Part shown: positions 10,847 to 21,384 of the stretch, piece by piece | Numbering within the stretch: the stretch's first letter is position 1 | Layout of the letters: every line of letters begins with the position of its first letter | DNA from: Piper betle | Taxonomy: Eukaryota; Streptophyta; Magnoliopsida; Piperales; Piperaceae | Direction of reading: 5' to 3' | Assembly: GCA_033002965.1 (NCBI GenBank) | Contig: JAURVB010006131.1 | Coordinates: forward strand, 124,001 to 188,000 | Length of the DNA: 64,000 nucleotides | The notes under the pieces: model-generated | The model's input: only the letters and a program-made list of their open reading frames with translations | What the model was told of the DNA's origin: nothing | Databases searched by the model: none | Position numbers and translations under genes: made by a program

Positions 10847-12127
10847 TTGGCTTCAGTTAATCAGTCTGCTTCTATAATTTCTGCCAACATAAACTCAGTA
10901 CCAATGCTTAAAGATAACTTTAAGGATTGGAAAGAAAGCATAATGATTATTCTCGGCTGCATGGATCTTGACCTTGCATTAAGGACTGAACAGCCTGCTT
11001 CTCTTACTGATAAAAGTTCCAATGAGGACAAACGGGACATTGAGAAATGGGAACGTTCAAATCGCATGAGTCTTATGATCATGAAACGGGGAATTCCAGA
11101 GACCTTCAGGGGCGATGTGTCGGAAAAGGTTACTACAGCCAGTGAGTTTCTTAAAGAAATTGAAAAGCGTTTTGTCAAAAATGATAAAGCTGAAACAAGT
11201 ACGCTTTTGACGAACTTGATTTCAATGAAGTATAAAGGCAAAACAAGCATAAGGGAGTACATCTTAGAGATGTCTAACATTGCTTCAAAACTAAAAGCAC
11301 TAAAGTTAGAGCTATCTGAAGATTTGCTCGTGCATTTAGTTTTAATTTCTCTACCTGCACAATTCGGTCAATTCAAGGTCAGTTACAACTGTCAAAGGGA
11401 TAAATGGACTCTTAATGAGCTTATTTCTTATTGTGTGCAAGAAGAAGAAAGATTGAAGCAAGAACAGGTTGAGAGTGCTCACTTGGCTAGTACCTATAAG
11501 GATAAAAATAAGAAAAGAAAGAGGGCTAAGGATGCTGATAATGGGTCTCACACGCAACAGCAAAAGAAAGAAAATCAAGTTTCTTGCTGTTTCTTTTGTG
11601 GTAAACCTGGACATATGAAGAAGGAATGCACTAAGTATCACGCCTGGCGTGTAAAGAAAGGTTCATTTCTTAATTTTGTTTGTTCTGAGGTTAATCTAGT
11701 TTCAGTACCAATACACACTTGGTGGCTAGATTCAGGTGCTACTACTCACATAAGTGTGTCAATGCAGGGTTGCCTGAGTTACAGAAAGCCAAATGATGCT
11801 GAAAGATTCATCTATATGGGTGATGGCAAATCAGTTATAGTTGAAGCAATAGGGATTTTTAGATTATTATTAGAGACAAGATTTTATTTGGATTTGAAAG
11901 AGACATATGTAGTACCGTCTTTTAGACGAAATTTGGTTTCTATTTCTATATTGGACAAATCTGGTTACTCTTGTTCATTTAGAAATAATAAGTTTAGTCT
12001 TTTTCTAAATTCAAATATTGTGGGTACAGGGTCCTTGTCTTTTTATGATAATCTATATTTACTTGATACTATTGCATCTTTTAATGAAACCTTGCATGTG
12101 GAACTATGTGGTACAAAAGAAAATTAA
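10847..12127 (+). CDS. Copia-1 gag and protease
   Basis: A 426-codon frame. The gag part (to about residue 240) has the helical region and IREYILEMSNIASKLKALKL typical of plant copia capsids, followed by a Lys-rich stretch. A CCHC zinc knuckle (CCFFCGKPGHMKKECTKY, about residues 248-265) binds nucleic acid. Next comes the aspartic protease active site WWLDSGATTHISV (about 292-304). The frame opens without ATG: codon 1 as drawn is TTG, and the true start is probably supplied by splicing from the LTR. It ends at TAA 12125, about 20 nt after the integrase frame has opened in +1, so gag-protease and integrase are separated by a 1-nt shift that is probably mutational. Confidence 0.9.
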   Translation: MASVNQSASIISANINSVPMLKDNFKDWKESIMIILGCMDLDLALRTEQPASLTDKSSNEDKRDIEKWERSNRMSLMIMKRGIPETFRGDVSEKVTTASEFLKEIEKRFVKNDKAETSTLLTNLISMKYKGKTSIREYILEMSNIASKLKALKLELSEDLLVHLVLISLPAQFGQFKVSYNCQRDKWTLNELISYCVQEEERLKQEQVESAHLASTYKDKNKKRKRAKDADNGSHTQQQKKENQVSCCFFCGKPGHMKKECTKYHAWRVKKGSFLNFVCSEVNLVSVPIHTWWLDSGATTHISVSMQGCLSYRKPNDAERFIYMGDGKSVIVEAIGIFRLLLETRFYLDLKETYVVPSFRRNLVSISILDKSGYSCSFRNNKFSLFLNSNIVGTGSLSFYDNLYLLDTIASFNETLHVELCGTKEN

Positions 12128-12600
12128 CCAATGAGAATTCTGCTTTACTATGGCATAAGCGTTTAGGACACATTTCTAAACAAAGAATTGTACGACTTAT
12201 GTCAGATGGAATTCTTGATTCTCTTAATTTTGCAGATTTTCAAATCTGTATTGGGTGCATTAAGGGAAAACAAACAAATATAAGGAGACTAGGTGCCAAT
12301 AGATCTTCAAACGTCTTAGAACTAATACATACGGACATTTGTGGGCCCTTCCCTACGGCTTCTTGGAATGGTCAACAATATTTTATTACGTTCATAGACG
12401 ATTATTCTCATTATGGTTACCTTTATCTCATTCATGAGAAGTCTCAAGCATTGGAAGTATTTAAGGCATATAAAGCTGAAGTTGAGAACCAACTTGACAG
12501 AATCTATTAAGGCTATCAAGATCTGATCGTGGTGGTGAATACTATGGCAGATATGATGGATCAGATGTACAGCATCCAGGACCAGTTTGCTCAAGTCATA
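12106..12600 (+). pseudogene. Copia-1 integrase, frameshifted and truncated
   Basis: The GAG-pre-integrase/HHCC finger is present (WHKRLGHISKQRIVRL, then CIGCIKGKQ), followed by the first catalytic Asp region (LELIHTDICGPFP, FITFIDDYSHYGYLYL). Near 12510 the frame shifts and the second catalytic Asp appears as RSDRGGEYYGRYDG. Sequence then leaps, near 12600, to the start of the reverse transcriptase domain (SQKWIDAMNEEM). The catalytic Glu of the D,D35E triad and the whole integrase C-terminus are deleted, roughly 300 residues judged by usual copia polyprotein length. The integrase cannot be functional, so this copy needed enzyme from a relative or was deleted during reverse transcription. 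Confidence 0.85.
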
Positions 12601-12634
12601 GAAGAGTTCTAATTCTCAAAAGTGGATTGATGCC

Positions 12635-14158
12635 ATGAATGAAGAGATGAAGTCCATGAAAACTAATGACGTTTGGGATCTTGTCTTATTGCCTGAAGGT
12701 GCGAAACCCATTGGTTGCAAATGGATATTTAAAACCAAGAGGGATTCGAAGGGTAATATAGAAAGATATAAGGCTCGTCTTGTTGCAAAGGGTTTTACTC
12801 AAAAGGAAGGCATTGATTATAATGAGACTTTCTCTCCAGTTTCATCGAAAGACTCGTTCAAAATAATTATGGCATTAGTGGCACATTTTGATCTTGAGTT
12901 ACATCAGATGGATGTAAAGACTGCGTTTCTAAATGGTGACATTGATGAAACAATTTATATGGTGCAACCAGAAAACTTTGTATTAGGAGATTCAAAGAAG
13001 ATGGTTTGCAAATTAAAGAAATCCATCTATGGACTTAAGCAGGCTTCTCGTCAATGGTATCACAAATTTCATCAAGTGATTCTTTCATTTGGTTTTGAGA
13101 TGAATGTGATTGATGATTGTATATACCATAAGTTTAGTGGGAGTAAGTATATTTTCCTGGTTTTATATGTTGATGATATATTACTTGCCAGTAATAATAT
13201 AGATTTTTTGCACGAAACCAAGAATCTTTTGTCAAAGAAATTTGAAATGAAAGATCTTGGTAATGCATCTTTTGTATTAGGAATTCAAATACATCGGAAT
13301 CGCGATCGATGTATACTTGGATTATCACAAAAGACATATATAGAAAAAGTGCTTAAAAGATTTGGCATGCAAAATTGTAAACCAGGAGATACCCCTATTT
13401 CTAAAGGAGACAAATTCAGTCTCAATCAATGCCCCAAAAATGATATAGAAGAAAAGGAAATGCAAAAGATTCCCTATGCTTCAGTAGTGGGAAGTCTTAT
13501 GTATGCTCAAGTATGTACGCGTCCAGATATTGCGTATATTGTTGGAATGTTGGGCAGATATCTAAGTAATCCAGGGTTGGATCACTGGATAGCAGCCAAA
13601 AGGGTCATGAGGTATCTTCAGAAAACAAAACATTACATGCTCACATATCGGAAATCAGATCAACTTGAGATCACAGGATATTCTGATTCCGATTTTGCTG
13701 GATGTCAAGATAGTCGTCGATCCACTTCTGGCTATGTCTATCTACTAGCTGGCGGAGCTATTTCTTGGAAAAGTGCTAAGCAGACACTCATAGCTTCTTC
13801 CACTATGGCAGCCGAATTCATAGCTTGTTATGAGGCATCCAATCAGGGAATATGGTTGCGGAATTTTGTCACAGGGCTGCGTATTGTTGATAATATTGAA
13901 AGACCACTTAAGATATTTTGTGACAATCAGTCTGCAGTGTCATATTCAAATAACAACAGGAGCTCATCTAAATCAAAACATATAGAGATCAAGTTTCTTG
14001 TTGTGAAAGAAAGAGTTCAGAGTGGTAAAGTATCAATAGAACATATTGGAACAAACTCCATGGTTGCGGATCCGCTTACTAAAGGATTACTACCCAAGGT
14101 CTTTCATGAGCATGTTGCTCAGATGGGTATTGTATCATTTGATGATATGTTACTTTAG
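12635..14158 (+). CDS. Copia-1 reverse transcriptase and RNase H
   Basis: A 507-codon open frame from ATG 12635, although homology begins nine codons earlier. The N-terminal RVT_2 landmark WIFKTKRDSKGNIERYKARL is followed by VAKGFTQKEGIDYNETFSPV. LHQMDVKTAFLNGD carries the first catalytic Asp and LYVDDILLAS (about residue 178) the YVDD pair. IYGLKQASRQWY and VGSLMYAQVCTRPDIAY are further copia landmarks. RNase H follows: GYSDSDFAGCQDSRRSTSGY, SSTMAAEFIACYEA, then CDNQSAVSYSNN and SKHIEIKF. The domain is uninterrupted, consistent with recent insertion. It ends 337 bases before the 3' LTR. Confidence 0.95.
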   Translation: MNEEMKSMKTNDVWDLVLLPEGAKPIGCKWIFKTKRDSKGNIERYKARLVAKGFTQKEGIDYNETFSPVSSKDSFKIIMALVAHFDLELHQMDVKTAFLNGDIDETIYMVQPENFVLGDSKKMVCKLKKSIYGLKQASRQWYHKFHQVILSFGFEMNVIDDCIYHKFSGSKYIFLVLYVDDILLASNNIDFLHETKNLLSKKFEMKDLGNASFVLGIQIHRNRDRCILGLSQKTYIEKVLKRFGMQNCKPGDTPISKGDKFSLNQCPKNDIEEKEMQKIPYASVVGSLMYAQVCTRPDIAYIVGMLGRYLSNPGLDHWIAAKRVMRYLQKTKHYMLTYRKSDQLEITGYSDSDFAGCQDSRRSTSGYVYLLAGGAISWKSAKQTLIASSTMAAEFIACYEASNQGIWLRNFVTGLRIVDNIERPLKIFCDNQSAVSYSNNNRSSSKSKHIEIKFLVVKERVQSGKVSIEHIGTNSMVADPLTKGLLPKVFHEHVAQMGIVSFDDMLL

Positions 14159-14495
14159 TGGGAGTTTGTATTGAACTGCAGTATTTTGGTTTAAGGTTCA
14201 CTCTGTTTTGGTATTTTGGTGATCTCATAAGGTTGGACCAGTTGAAAATAGGCATGTTCAGATCAAATTACATGTAATTTTCATGCTACACATCCATACT
14301 TGATCTATGTCATTTGATTATGTTGGTGTATGTGACCATGGAAGGTTTAGTTACGCTCAATATGACGAAAATCGCCTTGATCCTATATTGACATTGATTA
14401 ATGGACGAGATTGTTATTTTGGTATAATGACATATGTTTGGAGCTCATAAAGTTATACAATTATTTTGTGTATATATTAAGTCCAAGTGGGAGAT

Positions 14496-14944
14496 TGTTG
14501 GAAATTGGACATAAATATATACATGAATCAGGAATTGTATCATATGTTATTATATAAGGTTGGCTAAATTAAATTGATCTACTAAAGTTAAGGGTTATGA
14601 GCCATAAATTAAAGTGTGGAATTTAATGAGAAAAGTGTGGAATTCAATGTGTAGATACCTTTTCATAAATTCTCTTTCGTAATGGGTGGAATTGAATTTA
14701 TGGAACTAAGGCTATAAATAAGGAGGTTATGGTCCCTGAATTCATATCTGGTTTTCGTTCTGGTATCCCATTGTCCAGAACTTTGGTTTAGAAAACTAGT
14801 CTTGAATTTGGAAGATCCAAAACCTAAGTCGATCAAGACTCTGATTTCTTTATGGCTTCAGGTACGCTTCCGCTATTTTATTTATCTAGTTTTATTTCTC
14901 TCGATAATTTGATATGAAATCTAAATTCTAAATAAAGTCTATCA
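14496..14944 (+). repeat. Copia-1 3' LTR
   Basis: 449 bp, preceded by polypurine tract AAGTGGGAGAT. It differs from the 5' LTR by A/G at LTR position 12, T/C in GAATT(T/C)AATG, an extra C in AAGT(C)GATC and G/A in CGAT(G/A)ATTTG. The internal ATGGCTTCAG-GTACGC donor site is conserved. Confidence 0.97.
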
Positions 14945-15018
14945 GGACAAACCTAACAATTTAGATGGTCGGTGAGAAAAAATTTTTAAATGGTCAATTT
15001 TATGGTTAGTCTGTGTAG

Positions 15019-15989
15019 GACCATTTTCGAGGTCTGCTGTGAATTTCAACGCCGGCTGTAGGACTGCAGTGTCCAACATTGTAATGGCTGTAGCAGTCAT
15101 GATCACCATTTTGTTCCTCACACCACTCTTCCATTACACCCCTTTGGTTGTGCTCTGCTCGATTATTGTTGCCGCCATGTGGGCCTTATCGATAATGAAG
15201 CTGCTCTTCACCTGTGGAAGATTGACAAGGTCGATTTCTGCGTATGCATTGGAGCCTATCTTGATGTGTCTTTGGTAGTGTTGAGATTGGCCTCATCATT
15301 GATGTAAGTAATTCAATTATATTGACTAAGATTTAAATGGTACATTAATAACAGCAAATTTGTCATTAAAGCTTTATGTATGTTATAAAAAAATAGTCAC
15401 AAAAGCTTTGTAAATTTTTTTACACATTAGTGACGGATTTAATTGTAGTGATTGATGCCCACTTTTCTTGTAGTGCTCACGTATATCTAGCGGACAATTT
15501 GTACATGTTAATTAACAGGTGGTGATATCGATGCTAAGAGTGCTTTTGTTTGTGGCGCGGCCGAGGACTCATTTGCTGGGCAACATTCCCAACTCAGCAG
15601 CATTCAGAAATGTGAATCAGTTCCTGCTGCAAACAGCATTCCCGGCATTCTGATAGTACAAATTTCTGCTCCCATCTACTTCGCAAATGCTAGTTTAAGA
15701 GGTAGCTTTTGCTGTACTACAAAGGATGTCACAAATGTAGGTAGAAGTTTATAGTCGATCATACTTCATGAGTCTGATATATATATATATATGCATATAT
15801 ACTGCTGGAACTTAATGCCACAGGATTGCAAGATGGATTTGTGATGAAGAGGATAGAATTAAAGAGTCGGGAGAGATCAGTTTGCGATATGTCATCCTAG
15901 ACATGAGTGGGGGAGAGCCGACAATTCTATCGCTCAACATATGTATAATAGGCGAGATGCCACGCCACTTACGACCCATGTTAGAATAG
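15019..15989 (+). pseudogene. SULTR3-like exons 8-10 (last spans, start of STAS)
   Basis: Exon 8 (15019-15303) reads GPFSRSAVNFNAGCRTAVSN, then AVAVMITILFLTPLFHYTPL. One frameshift near 15187 moves to IDNEAALHLWKIDKVDFCV, and another near 15270 to FGSVEIGLIID. Exon 9 (15519-15701) has VARPRTHLLGNIPNSAAFRN and, after a frameshift near 15625, SIPGILIVQISAPIYFANAS, the first STAS strand. Exon 10 (from 15824) has IARWICDEEDRIKESGEISL and RYVILDMSG. Homology ends near 15910, and open reading continues only to a TAG at 15987. No good donor is visible (GAGTGGGGG). The remaining STAS exons lie beyond Copia-2. Confidence 0.85.
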
Positions 15990-16229
15990 ACTGTGATTTT
16001 AGATAAATTCTAATTTAATATGGAGATGATATGGACTTTAATTTTAGAGATAAATTTTATTTAAAAGGTTAGATATATTATAATAGTTTATTTATTATTT
16101 ATTTTATTGTATTATGATTGGCTGCATTCATACAGTTCAGCTCTTCATTAATAAGAATTGATAGCTAATAAAATTGTATTTGGTAGATGCGTTTAAGTAT
16201 GACCTAATTGACTAATTATGGGTTGTTTT

Positions 16230-16742
16230 TGTTGAGAAAAATTCTCAAAGTTGGAGATTAACAATAGCGAATATAAGATATGGGAAAATAATCCCTGAGA
16301 AATAAAATAAATCAAAATTAAAAGGATAAAAATTTAAAGTGAAAAACCCTTATTATATCAAAATTTAAAAACCACAAGACAATGAACAATTTACTATTTT
16401 AACTAAAGATTACACCCATCAAATATATAGTGATGTACAAAAAGATTACTCACTCAACCTATACTATTTAGATTACAAGTTTTTTCTCTCAATACTTTGT
16501 ATAAGATTAAACTAGTGAATAATATTGATCATTCTTTTTATTTTTATATTCTTTTTTATTTCTCTATTTTCTCTCACATCTTGTCTTATTTTACAATGAG
16601 GCAAATGTGCCCCTTTTGAGGCCTTTCATTTTCCATAGAACAACAAACAGTCACCTCTGTTTAGTATCCCGAAATTCCTTTAGTATTTCGAGTATGACAA
16701 TATGTTACATATCATTAATATTTATAATTACAAATATTAACA
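16230..16742 (-). repeat. Copia-2 3' LTR
   Basis: 513 bp; plus-strand termini TGTTGAGAAAAATTC ... ATATTAACA. It pairs along its length with 20842-21362. Confidence 0.9.
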
Positions 16743-17732
16743 ATCTCTCACTTGGACTTCAATTGGAACACACTAGTCCTGATTCTTCCTCCATTTGTTT
16801 GTCGCATAAGTCCTTCGCCTGCATATTAGTGTAAGTTCACTAAAGTTGAGCAAAAACTTAACTTTTGTCCGTGGACCTCCACGGATTTGGTCAATATGTC
16901 TGTCAGATTCTTTTTGCCATCTATCTTTTCTAACGTCAATTTACCTTCTTCTAATAAAGATTTGATAAAATGATACTTAACTAAATATGTTTGGTCCTAG
17001 AATGAAATACTGAGTTCTTGGCTAAATGATTTGCACTTTGACTATCACTGTACAACTTGCAATCAACCTCATTAAAACTTAACTCATTCATTAAAGTGTT
17101 AATCTAAATATACTCTTTGCTAGCTTCTATAGCAGTCACATATTTATCCTCAGTTGAAGATAGAGCAATTATCTTTTGCAATTTGGAAACCTAGCTCACC
17201 GCGGTTCTACCAACTGTAAAGATATATCGAGATGTATTCATGTCATTTTCTCTATTTTTAGCGTAGTCCTAGTCCACATAACTTTGTACATCAATATTAT
17301 CATTCCTAAAACACAAACAGTAATTAGTTATTTTCAAATACCTAAAAATCTATTTCACTGCCTTCTAGTGTTCTTTTCGTGAGTTTTTCATGAATCTGCT
17401 CAACACTTTTGCTACATATGCAATATCTGGTCTTGTACTTACCATATCATGCATTAGACTTCCAATTGCTATAGCATAAGGTACTGTTTTCATGTAAGTT
17501 TTATCCTCATCACTCTAAGCATCTTGTTCTTTTGACAATTGGAATTTACTACCCAAAGTAGTAGTCATCGGCTTAGATATATTCATGTTGAATCTAGCAA
17601 GAACTTTCTTCGCATACCCTTCTTGAGATAACCACAATTTCTTGCTCTTCTTATTTCGGGTAATTTACATCTGAAGAAGTTGTTTTACTTCACCCAAGTC
17701 CTTCATTGAAAAACTCTTGCCTTACCTCATCT

Positions 17733-17975
17733 TCAAGTTAAAGATTTCATCTTCAAATTAAAGATTTTTTCCATATAAGTCCTTGCTACGAGCATGTCAT
17801 CTACATACAAAGTTAAAATAATGTAATTGCTATCATTAAACTTTTGTAGATGTACACAGTGGTCTGAATTGTTCTTAGCAAAACCATTATCTAACATAAA
17901 CTTGTCAAATTTCAAATACCACTCTCTTGACGTTTGTTTAAGTTCATATAAACTCCTCTTCAATTTGCACACCAT
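17733..17975 (-). pseudogene. Copia-2 reverse transcriptase fragment
   Basis: Reads MVCKLKRSLYELKQTSREWY, then YIILTLYVDDMLVA with the catalytic YVDD. Neighbouring minus-strand DNA (about 17000-18500) holds further RT and RNase H segments in shifted frames. Decayed and non-functional. Confidence 0.85.
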
Positions 17976-18867
17976 ATTTTTTTACCTTTGACTTCAAAAC
18001 CTTTTGGCTGTTTAATATAGATCTCATCTTCCAAATCACCATGAAGGAAAGCTATATTCACATTATGTTATTCTAAATACAACCCCTTACAGCTACAATC
18101 TCAAAATAATTCTAATAGAAGCCATTTTTACAACAAGTAGAAATATATCATGAAAATCAATTCCTTTTCTTTGACCAAAACCTTTTACCACAAGTCTTAC
18201 CTTATACCTTTGTACACCATCGATTTTAGACTTGACTCGATAGATTCATTTGTTTTGTAAAACCTTCCTTTTTGGTGGCAAATTCACCAACTTCCATGTA
18301 TGATTTTTCTCCAATGATGATATCTCATCCTCCATGGCCAACTCCCACTTAAGATGAATTTTTTCACTCATGGCTTCATAATATGATTCCGGTTCTCCAC
18401 TATCAGTATACAAAACATGTTGTAAAATTAAATTTAATTTCTACGTAGGCTTTCTAAACCTTGTGCTCCGCCTTGGTTCAGGAGCAACAAATATCTTTTG
18501 TGGTGGCTTTGAGACATAAATTTTAACTTGTACATTAGAATATTTAGAATCTAATTCATTATTATTTGGTTGATTAGCCTATGACTCACCTTCTTGTTCG
18601 GTTTTCTTAGAAGATAATTGTTCCTCATCACTTGGAACAAATTCTTGATTTTTAGCAATTAGTATCTCTTAATCTGTCTCATCAAGCTCCATATACTCTT
18701 TTCTTTAGACTCCTCACCTTTTTCTTTCTTTCTGCTTTTTACGTACGCTCTTCTTTGAATACAACATCCCAACTTTGAAACACCTTGTTCTCGAAATCCC
18801 ACATCCGGTAACCATACTCGTCACCCCCCATATGCACACTTGAGGGATTTTGAATCAAGCTTCTTTC

Positions 18868-19430
18868 TTAATTCCCTATCAACATGTGCATATGCAATAC
18901 AACCAAAAACCTTAAGAAAAGAATAGTCAACTTTCTTACCAGTCCATAACTCTTCTGGTATTTTTTATCTAAGATGCCTGATGGACTTCTGTTGATTAGA
19001 TAGACAGTTGTATCTACAATGGCACCCCAAAGATGCAAAGGGAGTCTAGTATGAACTCTCATGTTTCTCGCTTGTTTTAAGATGGTCTTGTTCATTCTTT
19101 CCGCCACCCCATTATGTCGTGGTGTCCTTGGCACTGTCTTGATCCTTCTAATTCCCCACTTTTCACAATATGAGTCAAACTTCTTTTTGCAATATTCTCT
19201 ACCATTGTCGAACAAAAGACATTTCAATCTCAAACCTATTTCATTCTCAACTCGGGCTTTCCATATCTTGAAAATGATAAAGACTTCTGATTTTTCTTAA
19301 TAGTGTAGATCCATGTCTTCCTACTAAAATGATCAATGAAGGTAACAAAATAGAAATTACCTCCAAAAGATTTACCATGGGCTGGCCCCCAAACATCCAT
19401 ATGAGCCAACTCCAACCTTTTGGATTTCAT
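18868..19430 (-). pseudogene. Copia-2 integrase fragments
   Basis: Two adjoining frames. The upstream one (19236-19430) has LELAHMDVWGPAHGKSFGGN and FVTFIDHFSRKTWIY, with the first catalytic Asp. The downstream one (18868-19233) has LLFDNGREYCKKKF with the second Asp, then TPRHNGVAERMNKTIL, where Glu of the D,D35E triad is present. A frameshift separates them. The layout is Tnt1-like. Confidence 0.85.
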
Positions 19431-19953
19431 CTCTCACCAATCCTTTGTAAAGCTGACCCATTTTTATTTACCTAAAACACAGTCTTCATAAAAACCAAAG
19501 CTAGAATCAATTATACCTGTCAAAACCTTCTTGGAATATAAGATTCTCATTCCACTCTCGCTCAAGTGACCAAGCTTTTAATGCCATAAAGTTATGTCAT
19601 TCTTTTCAGCAAGAAAAAGTGGATCTACCTTGGTAGACAATGGGTAAAGTGTGCACACCGCCTTTTTACTAATTTTCTACTGATTATTTTCGAATGTGAT
19701 CCTACAGCGCTCTTGGTCCAGCTATTTAACAGATATAAGATTCTTCTTCAATTCATGTATATACCTGACCTCCTTGAGAATAAGTTTACCTTTATCATGT
19801 ATCTTCAAATAAATTACTCCCTTACCTTTAATTTTGCACTTCTAACCATTGCCAATTGTTACATATCCAAACTCACTCTTGACAATCAATATACCATGTA
19901 CTTTTTGTGAAAAGTACAATGAAATGAAGCACCTGAATCAATATACCATGTAT

Positions 19954-20788
19954 CTATTTTTTAATCATATGAACATATAAACAAAATTTCCCATTATGAC
20001 AATCTACAACATTAGCTACATCCTTGACTTGCTCGGTACAATCGTTCTTTACATATCCTTCCATGTTACAAATCCAACAAGTAAACTTACCCTTGAATTT
20101 TTCTTTTGATTTAAAGTGCCCTTGGCTCTTAGGACATCTACTTTGACCTCTCCCTCTTTTATTGCCATTGCTTTTATCCACTGACAAAGTTGTGCCCGAG
20201 ATGGACGGTGCACTATCTACCATACTCTTCTTCACCATCTCTTGATTCAAGATTGCACTAAGCACTTCTTCAAACTTTAGTTGTTCTTTTGATGCATTAC
20301 TTATAGATGTAATTATCATATCCCAACTCCCCGACAAAGAATACATGAACATTAAAGATTTAATATCTTCATATAATCTTTACAAATTCAAGTTGTGCCA
20401 AAATTTTATTAAAATCTTTCAAATGATTAACAATAGATTCACCTTTGGTCATCCTTAAATAAACAAGCTTCCTCAACGAAAATAACCTGTTAGAGGCTGA
20501 CTTGTCATAAACACCAGCTAATGCCTCCATCAACCCTTTGACAATTGTTTATTTGCAGACATTAAACGCCACCGACTGTGTTAAACACAATCGAATGATA
20601 GCTAAGGCTTGCCTAACCAACAAGGCCCACTCTTTAGCTGACATTGCTTCTGGCTTGGTATTTACAAACGGTTGATGTAGTTGCTTTTCGAATAGATGAT
20701 CCTCAGTCTGCATCCTCCACCATTGATAATTTGTTCCATCAAATTTATCAATCTTCCCAGTCTTGGAAGTGGCAACCATTACTCCCAC
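19954..20788 (-). pseudogene. Copia-2 gag
   Basis: The N-terminal frame (20549-20788) starts MGVMVATSKTGKIDKFDGTN and has YQWWRMQTEDHLF, the opening of plant Tork/Tnt1-type gag. A second frame (19954-20352) holds the knuckle CWICNMEGYVKNDC, where Tyr replaces the usual His of CCHC. About 200 bases between them are frame-broken. No protease frame is seen intact downstream. Confidence 0.8.
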
Positions 20789-20841
20789 TCAAATCAAAAT
20801 TTGATTGAATGTGACCCGAAATTCCAATAGACGGCGCCAAT

Positions 20842-21362
20842 TATTGAGAAAAATCCTCCAAGTTGGAGATCAACAACAGCGAACACAAGATATGGGGAAA
20901 TAATGTATGAGAAATAAAATAAAACAAAACCAAAAGAATAGAGATTTAACGTAGAAACCCCTCCTTGTATCAAGAGCCAAAAACCACGAGACAACAACGA
21001 ACAATTCACTACATCAACCAAATATTACAGTGATCAAACATAAAGATTACTCACTCAATATATACTATTGAGATTACAAGATTTCTCTCTTGCAATACTC
21101 TGTATAAGATTAAACTAGTGAATAATATTGATCCTTTTTCTTATCTCTATATTCCTTTTCTATTTCTCTTTTTTTTTTCCCACATCCTATCTTGTTTTAG
21201 AATGAGACAAATGAATCCATATTTATAGAAATGTTTTGAGGTCTTGCATCTTTTATAGAACAACAAATAGTCACCTCTGTTTGGTATCCCAAGATTCTTT
21301 TAGTATTCTGAGTGTTACAATGTGTTACATATCATTAATATTCATAATTACAAATATTAATA
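20842..21362 (-). repeat. Copia-2 5' LTR
   Basis: 521 bp; its termini are eroded to TATTGAGAAAAATCC ... ATATTAATA compared with the other LTR. The GTTTT target duplication follows at 21363. Confidence 0.88.
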
Positions 21363-21384
21363 GTTTTTTATTGTTATTGTATAG

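Larger units (their letters stand above)
9954..10856 (+). other. Predicted leader intron of Copia-1 RNA
   Basis: Donor ATGGCTTCAG|GTACGC lies in the LTR and acceptor TTGTTTTGGCTTCAG|TTAATCAG at the start of gag. Joining them gives an in-frame ATG-GCT-TCA-G|TT-AAT-CAG start to a gag frame that has no ATG of its own at that point. The eight bases GGCTTCAG are identical on both sides of the proposed intron, so an exact recombination or reverse-transcribed event cannot be excluded. The intron is 903 nt and holds the primer site and the four-fold repeat. Predicted from sequence only. Confidence 0.55.
9589..14944 (+). mobile_element. Copia-1, complete LTR retrotransposon with internal deletion
   Basis: A 5356-bp Ty1/copia element inserted in the SULTR intron after exon 7. 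It is bounded by a GGACA target-site duplication (9584-9588 and 14945-14949). LTRs of 448 and 449 bp start TGTTGGAAATT and end AAGTCTATCA. They differ at only three substitutions and one 1-nt indel, so insertion is recent. Order is LTR, primer site, leader with repeats, gag-protease, integrase, reverse transcriptase-RNase H, polypurine tract (AAGTGGGAGAT, 14485-14495), LTR; this PR-IN-RT order defines copia. Part of integrase is deleted and at least two frameshifts separate the coding blocks, so this copy is non-autonomous although structurally fresh. Confidence 0.97.
16230..21362 (-). mobile_element. Copia-2, old LTR retrotransposon
   Basis: A 5133-bp Ty1/copia element on the minus strand, inserted in the SULTR intron after exon 10. 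It is flanked by a GTTTT target duplication (16225-16229 and 21363-21367). The LTRs (16230-16742 and 20842-21362) show many substitutions and indels, so insertion clearly predates Copia-1. Gag, integrase and reverse transcriptase blocks are recognisable in the expected order on the minus strand but broken by stops and frameshifts throughout. A polypurine tract (AAGTGAGAGAT on the minus strand) abuts the 3' LTR at 16743. DNA next to the 5' LTR reads ATTGGCGCCGTCT, an unusual primer site. Confidence 0.93.

Noticed and set aside
11351..11641. Minus-strand open frame inside Copia-1 gag
   Set aside because: Antisense shadow of the gag and zinc-knuckle coding region.
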